DNA of 64,000 nucleotides, taken from NCBI RefSeq assembly GCF_001012815.1, contig NZ_JYJP01000096.1, positions 43,387 through 107,386 on the forward strand, given 5' to 3'. The DNA comes from Vibrio mexicanus. GTDB taxonomy: Bacteria > Pseudomonadota > Gammaproteobacteria > Enterobacterales > Vibrionaceae. The position numbers were made by a program, and so were the translations under genes. Positions 57,646-64,000 of this stretch are shown piece by piece. The notes under the pieces were generated by a model. It had not been told where the DNA came from, searched no databases, and saw only the letters and a list, made by a program, of their open reading frames with translations. Positions within the stretch are counted from its first letter, which is position 1. Every line of letters starts with the position of its first letter.

Positions 57646-59028
57646 TTACATCTTAATGAAACGTGCTCTAAATTGGCGGCCTTTTAACTTGCCATCTTGT
57701 AGCTGCTTCAGTGCCTTATTGGCAATCTTCTTATCAACCGCCACATAAGCACTCATCGGGTACATGTTTATCTTGCCAATCAGTTTGCCATCTAAACCCG
57801 CATCTTTAGTCAGTGCACCTAGAATGTCTCCAGGGCGAACTTTCTGCTTTTTACCACCAGCGATTTGGATTGTCTTAAATGACGGTGTCATCGGCTGTGC
57901 GGATGTCGGTTTTTGAGGCTTCTCTGATGGCGTCACTTCAATATCCATATACTCTTCAACTAACGCGACTTTATAACCGTCTTTTTGGCCAATGAAACTG
58001 AAAGCGTTACCCTTGCTTCCAGCCCGTCCCGTTCTACCGATGCGATGCACGTGAACTTCAGGGTCTCTTGATAATTCAAAGTTCACAACCACATCGAGGT
58101 TATCAACATCTAAGCCACGTGCGGCCACATCCGTCGCGACAAGCACAGAGACACTTTTGTTCGCGAACATAACCAAGGCTTGGTCACGCTCTCGCTGCTC
58201 CATATCGCCTTGAAGTTCAATAACACTAAAACCTCGGTGATGCAGCTCATCAGCCACGTTTTGCACTTCTTTCTTCGTATTACAGAAAATAACCGCGGAC
58301 TCAGGCTGATGTTTTAGAAGTAATGATTCGAGTAAATCGTCTTTATCTTCATTACCTTCTACTTCATAAAATGTTTGTGAAATTGAAGAGCCGGAGTGTG
58401 TTGAAGCGACTTTAATTAGTTGGGGCTGCTTCATGACTCGTTGAGCAATCGACTGAATCTGCGCTGGGAAAGTGGCGCTGAATAGAAGCGTTTGGCGGTC
58501 GCTAGGAGCTTGAGCAATAATCTCATCTAAGGCATCTTGGAAACCCATATCGAGCATGCGATCGGCTTCATCAAGTACTAAGGTGTTTAATTCATCAAGA
58601 CAAATACGCCCTTTACCCAAGTGATCTAGGATACGCCCCGGTGTGCCAACTAGAATATGTGCGCCATGCTCAAGAGAGCCAATTTGCGGCCCCATTGGCA
58701 TACCGCCACATAAGGTCAGCACCTTAATGTTATGGATACCACGAGCAAGCGTTCTTATTTCTTTAGCCACTTGGTCAGCAAGTTCACGAGTTGGGCAAAG
58801 CACTAAAGACTGAACTCGGAATCGTTTCACTTTCAAGTTACTAAGCAGACCTAAGCTGAATGCCGCCGTCTTACCAGAGCCCGTTTTACCTTGGCCAATG
58901 ACGTCTTTCCCTTGCAGGATCATAGGCAGGCTTTGTTCCTGAATAGGCGTCATTGTTTGAAAACCTAGACTATCTAAAGTGGATAGTAATTCTGGCTTTA
59001 AATTGAGTGATGAAAATGGCTGGCTCAC
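57646..59028 (-). CDS. dbpA: ATP-dependent RNA helicase DbpA
   Basis: A 460-residue DEAD-box helicase acting on 23S rRNA during large-subunit assembly. Q motif PIQEQSLP, motif I GKTGSGKT, motif II LDEADRM, motif III SATFP, and motifs V and VI (ATDVAARGLD, HRIGRTGRAG) are all present. The C-terminal RNA-recognition domain (KQKVRPGDILGALTKDAGL then IGKINMYPMSAYVAV) is the one that binds hairpin 92 of 23S rRNA. It is a single-gene unit with its own terminator. Confidence 0.93.
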   Translation of the reverse strand: MSQPFSSLNLKPELLSTLDSLGFQTMTPIQEQSLPMILQGKDVIGQGKTGSGKTAAFSLGLLSNLKVKRFRVQSLVLCPTRELADQVAKEIRTLARGIHNIKVLTLCGGMPMGPQIGSLEHGAHILVGTPGRILDHLGKGRICLDELNTLVLDEADRMLDMGFQDALDEIIAQAPSDRQTLLFSATFPAQIQSIAQRVMKQPQLIKVASTHSGSSISQTFYEVEGNEDKDDLLESLLLKHQPESAVIFCNTKKEVQNVADELHHRGFSVIELQGDMEQRERDQALVMFANKSVSVLVATDVAARGLDVDNLDVVVNFELSRDPEVHVHRIGRTGRAGSKGNAFSFIGQKDGYKVALVEEYMDIEVTPSEKPQKPTSAQPMTPSFKTIQIAGGKKQKVRPGDILGALTKDAGLDGKLIGKINMYPMSAYVAVDKKIANKALKQLQDGKLKGRQFRARFIKM

Positions 59029-59324
59029 GGCTGGCTCCTAACGGGCGAATTTGGGCAGGTATTATCTCCAAATCTTACTCAGTTGCCAGTGTTTGTTGAT
59101 CTTTTTCCATGACGTTTTCCTTTGTATCCCTTTCTATAAGCGGGATAAGTAGCATAACAACAGCGCCTCAATTCATTCGATACTGCATCGAAGTCGATAC
59201 ACTGATGCAACGGCATACATGGAGAGTGTGATTCAAACCTAACATACTGAATAAACGTAAAACTTAACTGCCAACTACAATATAGTAGTAAAAAAACATA
59301 ATTATATTTTGGCTAGGACGCGCA

Positions 59325-60908
59325 ATGACGCAATCATATCAATATCGGGAACCCGAACGTTCGCGGGTATCTTGCTGTCCGTTGAACTACAAAGTTGTTT
59401 GTATGTTCATACTGATCTTTTCTGGAACGGTCATCCTTTCCGGCTTTGTCAGTATTTATGCGGCAAATCAACACGCTAAGGCTTATGGCGACAGTGCACT
59501 GACCGAACTTGAACGAAGTATCGACAATATCTCGCAAGAACTGAGAGTGCTGTATAGCACCATCTCGCCTCAATGCAGCGATTACGACAAGTTCAAGTTA
59601 AGGCTTCAAGGCTACGAGTCTAAAATGATTCAAGAAGTGAAAGCCTACTCTCGGAACCACTTTTTCTGCAGCAGCTACGAGGGCCGCATTGATGACCGAA
59701 TGAGTCGGCACACATTAGACGTCATTGAGCGCTCTACCCATGCAACAAGTATTGTGCTGACGACTTCAGAGCTTATGTCTTCACAGCTCACGATTTTTGC
59801 TTCAACCGGCAAAGGGCGTGGTTACAGTGCCACGATACATCCAAACCAGTTTCTCAGTGATGTGTCTAATACCCTAACCAACGAACAATACCACTACGAA
59901 GTTCGAGTCGGCACACAAGCCATTCCATCCTCTCAACCGCTGTTTGAAAATCCGGACACTGAACTCTATTTTGCCTCTCATCGTTATCCAATCTCGTTGA
60001 GAATTCAGCTGGGTGACGCAGCCTACCAAACATACTTTATCAACCACATTTGGCATACCAGCTTGTTTGCTTGCCTGTTTGCCTGCCTCTATTTGATTTA
60101 CCATCAAAACCGCCGCTCTAAAAGCTCAATAGAGTTTGCACTTCGAGAAGCGATCCACGAACATCAAATCAAAGTTCACCTTCAACCGATTATTGATATC
60201 TATAGCCAAACCGTCGTAGGCAGCGAAGCGTTAAACCGTTGGTATCACCCAAAACAAGGTTACATTTCCCCTGACGTGTTTGTTCCACTTGCTGAACGAC
60301 TGGGCCTAATCAACGAACTCACCCAAAATACATTCGCTATGATTACGCGCATTCTAAATCAAAACAAAGCGGAGCTTGCGCACCAATACATCAGTGTCAA
60401 TCTGAGTAGGCAGCTCATCACGCAACCGGAGTTCATAGAGTTCTTGTTGGATTATGCAGACAAGAATGCATCCATCGTGGCGCAAATTCTTTTGGAGATC
60501 ACCGAAGATCACAACTTGGACGCTCAAGAGTTGGAGGTTGCAATTGCCTCACTTAGCCGTTTGAAAGAGAAAGGTTTTCGTATCGCAATCGATGACTTTG
60601 GTACGGGCTATTCCGGACTCGATTTTATTCGTCAGCATACCTTCAATGTCATGAAAATTGATAAGGTGTTTATCAATGGCCTTCGTAAGAATGAAGCGAT
60701 CGCGCCAGTTTTGGTTTCCATGATTGAACTCGCAAGGGAGTTGGATATGACGGTGATTGCGGAAGGTGCAGAGACGCAGGAACAAATCACTCAACTACGT
60801 CAACTTGGTGTGCAATACGTACAGGGCTTCTACTATTCAAGAGCGATTCCACCCAAGGATTTCGTCAGCTTCGGTCAGCAGCCTTTTGTTGGGCAATTGA
60901 TCTGCTAA
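59325..60908 (+). CDS. CSS-motif EAL-domain c-di-GMP phosphodiesterase
   Basis: A 527-residue inner-membrane protein. A first membrane segment (FILIFSGTVILSGFVSIYA) precedes a periplasmic CSS domain of about 200 residues with the namesake FFCSSYEG and an additional Cys upstream (SPQCSDYD), which form a redox-sensitive disulfide in this family. A second membrane segment (SLFACLFACLYLIYH) leads to an EAL domain with all key motifs (SEALNRW, NLSRQ, EITED, DDFGTGYSG, EGAETQEQ). It would degrade c-di-GMP, with activity set by periplasmic redox state. It is convergent with the LytTR regulator gene. Confidence 0.9.
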   Translation: MTQSYQYREPERSRVSCCPLNYKVVCMFILIFSGTVILSGFVSIYAANQHAKAYGDSALTELERSIDNISQELRVLYSTISPQCSDYDKFKLRLQGYESKMIQEVKAYSRNHFFCSSYEGRIDDRMSRHTLDVIERSTHATSIVLTTSELMSSQLTIFASTGKGRGYSATIHPNQFLSDVSNTLTNEQYHYEVRVGTQAIPSSQPLFENPDTELYFASHRYPISLRIQLGDAAYQTYFINHIWHTSLFACLFACLYLIYHQNRRSKSSIEFALREAIHEHQIKVHLQPIIDIYSQTVVGSEALNRWYHPKQGYISPDVFVPLAERLGLINELTQNTFAMITRILNQNKAELAHQYISVNLSRQLITQPEFIEFLLDYADKNASIVAQILLEITEDHNLDAQELEVAIASLSRLKEKGFRIAIDDFGTGYSGLDFIRQHTFNVMKIDKVFINGLRKNEAIAPVLVSMIELARELDMTVIAEGAETQEQITQLRQLGVQYVQGFYYSRAIPPKDFVSFGQQPFVGQLIC

Positions 60909-60926
60909 CCATATCGAGCCCTTCCT

Positions 60927-61733
60927 TTAGTAGAGCGACGTAAATTGACTTTGCATCGCTCTACTAACAGGGAGTTTATCTCCCTCAATCAGCACTGACA
61001 TCTTACCGGTAAAGTCTTTCTTCACCTTTTCAATGCTGGCGACATTGACCACCGTGGAGCGGTGAATTTGCCAAAACTTGTCAGGATCAAGTTGAGACAA
61101 GAGTTCACGTAAAGACGTTCTAAGCAAAAACTCTTCACGTTTGCCACTGGTATTCGTCATGACCGTTACATACTTGTCTTCCGCTTTGAGATAGAGAACA
61201 TCTGACACCGCCACTAAGTGAATGTCGTCACCCCTTACCGCTTTTATCCAGCTTAGGTAGCTCGGGGCTTTTTCTGTTGCCGTTAGTTGCTGTATTTGAC
61301 TGAGCAACGATTGCAAATCTGGGCTGCTTTCTGGCTTGTCATGTTCGAGTTTTTGCTTGAGCTTATCAATACAGCGGTCAAGCCGTTTATCATCAAGCGG
61401 TTTCAATAAGTAATCGACGGCATTGGCTTCAAAGGCTTGAACGGCATATTCGTCGTAAGCGGTAATAAAAACAACAGTCGGAGCATTAGAGAGTTGCGCT
61501 AAACGCTTTGCCAATGTGATACCATCCATTTCAGGCATTCGAATGTCCAAAAAGGCAATATCTGGCTGGTGCTTTTCAATCAAATCTAAAGCAACTTGAC
61601 CATTTTCAGCTAAAGCGGCGACATCCAGCTCTGGCCAGGCATCGGAGAGGGCTCGATTGAGGTGATGCCTAAGTAATGGCTCGTCATCTGCGATGATGGC
61701 AGTCGTTGCTCTTTGATTGATGGATAAACTCAT
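60927..61733 (-). CDS. LytTR-family response regulator
   Basis: A 268-residue regulator. The receiver domain has [14 protein letters not shown], the phosphorylated Asp in [13 protein letters not shown] and Lys in DYLLKPLDD. The LytTR DNA-binding domain follows ([13 protein letters not shown] then [18 protein letters not shown]). It lies 30 bases after the histidine kinase gene on the same strand and is its evident partner. The last codons form part of a 12-bp inverted repeat (60927-60938 with 60956-60967), which has no T-tract. Confidence 0.92.
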   Translation of the reverse strand: MSLSINQRATTAIIADDEPLLRHHLNRALSDAWPELDVAALAENGQVALDLIEKHQPDIAFLDIRMPEMDGITLAKRLAQLSNAPTVVFITAYDEYAVQAFEANAVDYLLKPLDDKRLDRCIDKLKQKLEHDKPESSPDLQSLLSQIQQLTATEKAPSYLSWIKAVRGDDIHLVAVSDVLYLKAEDKYVTVMTNTSGKREEFLLRTSLRELLSQLDPDKFWQIHRSTVVNVASIEKVKKDFTGKMSVLIEGDKLPVSRAMQSQFTSLY

Positions 61734-61763
61734 AGCAGAATCCTTTGCTCGTTGGGATAAAGG

Positions 61764-62813
61764 TTATGGTACAGGGCTGGCGGCTTGGTGACCATCTTCA
61801 ATACGAATACTTGCAGTCACGCCACCTAGGCTGTTTTGCACTATCGACAGCGAAGCACTGTCATTAAACATCGCTTGCAAGCGTTGACGAATATTGGCAA
61901 GGCCAACACCATGACCGTTATGGCTACTTGGCGCTTCCAAACCTACACCCGAATCTTCAACCCGAATTTCGATAAGGCCATCTTGTTTCGTCGCCTCAAT
62001 TTTGATCTCTCCACCAGCACCATTAGGCTCAATGCCATGCTGAATAGCATTTTCAACCAAAGGCTGAACCAAAAATGGAGGAAGTTGCACTTGGTCGATT
62101 GCCGTGTCGTAATCGATGGAGTATTGAAGCCTTTCCCCTAGCCTGACTTGATGAATACCCAAGTAGGCGTCAGCCAACACTAACTCCTCTCTTAAGCTAA
62201 TCAGCTCCTTAGTGTTGGTTTTCAACGTAGCGCGCATAAGGTCGGTCAGCTTACTGAGCATTTGTTTAGCTTGTGTCGGTTCGCTGTCAATTAACACCTG
62301 AATGTTAGCCAATGTGTTGAACAAAAAGTGAGGTTCTATTTGGCTTTGAAGCTGCTTCAATTGACTGAGAATTAGTGCTTTCTCTTGCTCTGACTGCTTG
62401 CGCTTAGCGATTTCTAGCTCGCGTTCAGCAATCATTTTTTGCTCATAAGCGTAGAAGTAGAAGAAACAACCTGCGGTTAAGACTAAGCCCAAGAATGCCA
62501 CCGGAACAATATCACTAAATCCACTAAAGGCTGAGTAGTGACTTAAAACCAAATACGCATTGAGTGTGCCGAAAACGAAGGAGAACAGAATCGAAAGTCC
62601 ATTGATTCTTAGCAGAGGGAAACTTGGCCACATTTTTGAAATCGCGAAAGCACTAAATACCGCGCAGTACCCATATCCAAAACTGATGGCGATGTGTTCA
62701 TACCACTTACCCGCCCAAATCAGTTTAGTCGCGACTGCAATCGCCAAGCAAAATACCGTTGTCGCTAAAATACTCACGACCCAGTCTCTTGTACGAGGAT
62801 TTGTTCCAGCCAT
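61764..62813 (-). CDS. LytS/YehU-like sensor histidine kinase
   Basis: A 349-residue kinase. Four N-terminal membrane segments (ILATTVFCLAIAVATKLIW, HIAISFGYGYCAVFSAFAI and two more) form the sensor, a coiled helix (EQKMIAERELEIAKRKQSE) follows, then the His_kinase dimerisation motif with the phosphorylated His in QIEPHFLFNTLANIQ and an HATPase domain (PLVENAIQHGIEPNGAGG, VEDSGVGL, GVGLANIRQRL). Its start overlaps the stop of the barrel gene (TAATG) and its end precedes the LytTR gene, so all three are one operon. Confidence 0.92.
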   Translation of the reverse strand: MAGTNPRTRDWVVSILATTVFCLAIAVATKLIWAGKWYEHIAISFGYGYCAVFSAFAISKMWPSFPLLRINGLSILFSFVFGTLNAYLVLSHYSAFSGFSDIVPVAFLGLVLTAGCFFYFYAYEQKMIAERELEIAKRKQSEQEKALILSQLKQLQSQIEPHFLFNTLANIQVLIDSEPTQAKQMLSKLTDLMRATLKTNTKELISLREELVLADAYLGIHQVRLGERLQYSIDYDTAIDQVQLPPFLVQPLVENAIQHGIEPNGAGGEIKIEATKQDGLIEIRVEDSGVGLEAPSSHNGHGVGLANIRQRLQAMFNDSASLSIVQNSLGGVTASIRIEDGHQAASPVP

Positions 62814-63985
62814 TAAAATCTCCCCTTCACATTAAACAAAATCATATACTTATCACTTAGATTTGCATAGGCAGAGTCACTATCTCCTGTCATAAATCGT
62901 GCGGCGATCTCCATTTCAAGAGAGCTATCACCATTATCATGAGCCAAATAATTTAACCACTGGGTAGCAATCACCCCGCCGTCTTCTGGCGAAAGGAGTA
63001 CATCAAATGTCGGTGTTAACTTCTCTAACCATAACTTATCGTTGCTCCACTCCCATTGGCTCCACGCACTGCTGTCTAAACTCCAATGAAACATGACATT
63101 ATGGGCAACTAGGTTGGTTTGCAAATATCCATTGGCATAACTTGCTGCCAATGGCGAAAGTTGAGCTGACTGAGATAAGATTTCGCTGCGATTTAGCGCT
63201 TGCGACCAATCAGACTTGTCCCAACTTCGGCTGTCGTACCAATATTCCAAGATTATGTTATTGCCTACTGCATTGGCCCAATTGAGGCCAACTAACCATT
63301 GAAATCCATCTTCTTCCCGCACTAAAGAGACAGGGCTAAGCAATTCGTTAATCGCACTATCACTACTCGCTTCAGGATGCTGATAAGTATGATAGTAACG
63401 TTGATAAGTGGCGGAGCTATGAAGAGCCCAACTCGTATTAAGAACAGTAACAATTGAGCCACCAATCAAACCCTTGCGGATATCATCGTAGTAGCCGATC
63501 GCTTGCCATTCGGTATCACCGACCAAAGCATAGCGTCGAAATCCGAAACCCTGCTGTTCAGTGGCTTCCTCAAGCTCAGCCCCCTCTTGTTGGGTCCAGC
63601 TCGAGTCGGTATAAACCAAGCTCCACTCGCCTTGCATATCAAATGATGAGAGCAATGCAGTACCTGTCCCTTCCTCTACCTGAATTCCTATCGGGTTTCG
63701 ACGATACGGTTTGAAGATGTCTAGAGGCCGGTAGCCATATCCCACTCCCCAATCGAGTCGAACCTTGCCCAGAGTGATATCAATGACATGGTCGTGAACA
63801 TCTAGGCTGCCTAGCCAAAACAGCTCTTGCGCAATGAAGTCCGCGTCGAAGCTTTGCGAAGAGTCTGATGACCATACCTGATCACCTTTAACCGCCAGTA
63901 GTGCTGTCCAATCGTAAAAAGACAATTGAGCGTCTAGCAATACATTGACCGACTGTGTGCTGCTTTCAGAAGACTGTCCATTCAT
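62813..63985 (-). CDS. outer-membrane beta-barrel protein, 5' end unresolved
   Basis: The 390-residue product has alternating hydrophobic beta-strands throughout (for example MIDITLGKVRLDWGVGYGY-like strands and MFHWSLDSSAWSQWEW) and ends YMILFNVKGRF with a C-terminal Phe, the usual BAM recognition signal. No signal peptide is seen from the ATG at 63985. An in-frame TAA lies 9 bases upstream, so either the true start lies beyond the window in another frame, broken by a frameshift, or the protein is truncated. Its stop overlaps the kinase start (TAATG). I do not recognise the family; sensing with the kinase is inferred. Confidence 0.7.
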   Translation of the reverse strand: MNGQSSESSTQSVNVLLDAQLSFYDWTALLAVKGDQVWSSDSSQSFDADFIAQELFWLGSLDVHDHVIDITLGKVRLDWGVGYGYRPLDIFKPYRRNPIGIQVEEGTGTALLSSFDMQGEWSLVYTDSSWTQQEGAELEEATEQQGFGFRRYALVGDTEWQAIGYYDDIRKGLIGGSIVTVLNTSWALHSSATYQRYYHTYQHPEASSDSAINELLSPVSLVREEDGFQWLVGLNWANAVGNNIILEYWYDSRSWDKSDWSQALNRSEILSQSAQLSPLAASYANGYLQTNLVAHNVMFHWSLDSSAWSQWEWSNDKLWLEKLTPTFDVLLSPEDGGVIATQWLNYLAHDNGDSSLEMEIAARFMTGDSDSAYANLSDKYMILFNVKGRF

Positions 63986-64000
63986 TTCAGACAGTTACTC

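Overview
The window looks like a stretch of a Vibrio genome, probably the smaller second chromosome. This is inferred from gene content rather than a database match: ppsA with a divergent PEP synthase regulatory kinase, dbpA, ppnP, a DUF2850 protein, a fused ThrE exporter, a CSS-motif EAL protein, many chemoreceptors and c-di-GMP enzymes, and a Vibrio-like inverted-repeat element. I saw no rRNA, tRNA, CRISPR array or prophage.

Layout. 0-6 kb: a GltS-like symporter, then a class III aminotransferase translationally coupled to a BKACE-family enzyme, followed by an orphan TAXI substrate-binding protein; together they suggest uptake and breakdown of an amino acid-like compound. 6-9 kb: a TauE/SafE permease and a DMT exporter divergent from a LysR gene. 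8.8-15.2 kb: a minus-strand operon for a sugar ABC importer (binding protein, double ATPase, permease) and a GH3 glycosidase, divergent from a PAS-like/LuxR regulator; the shared promoter carries paired 11-bp repeats. 15.2-17.4 kb: a MarR gene divergent from a DMT exporter and an FMN reductase, with a 42-bp near-perfect palindrome between them. 17.5-20.8 kb: a scarred zone with a truncated, stop-containing chemoreceptor, an IS3-family element inserted into a second IS3 element, and the 3' end of a second luxR gene. 20.8-29 kb: a PAS-GGDEF-EAL protein overlapping an NMT1-like lipoprotein, a large chemoreceptor and small proteins. 29-42 kb: an alkylsulfatase, a patatin-like lipoprotein, a HAD phosphatase, MATE and LysR, a deacetylase, ppsA and ppsR. 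41.8-46.2 kb: a lipase and a sulfatase-like paralogue lacking key metal ligands, bracketed by direct repeats of a two-gene module. 46-64 kb: dacA, ThrE, a cold-shock gene, yaeQ, a GGDEF protein, pirin, ppnP, a MITE-like element, an MscS channel, dbpA, an EAL protein and a LytS/LytTR system coupled to an outer-membrane barrel gene.

A striking property is that twelve genes (one of them the IS transposase) are each broken by one or two apparent single-base losses, about half of them in runs of four or five G or C. Every one is restored by adding a single base. This looks more like homopolymer under-calling in the assembly than real gene decay, so those genes are annotated at their restored extents. 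The chemoreceptor at 17.5-18.9 kb is different: it has an in-frame nonsense codon and an IS at its 5' end and is a true pseudogene.
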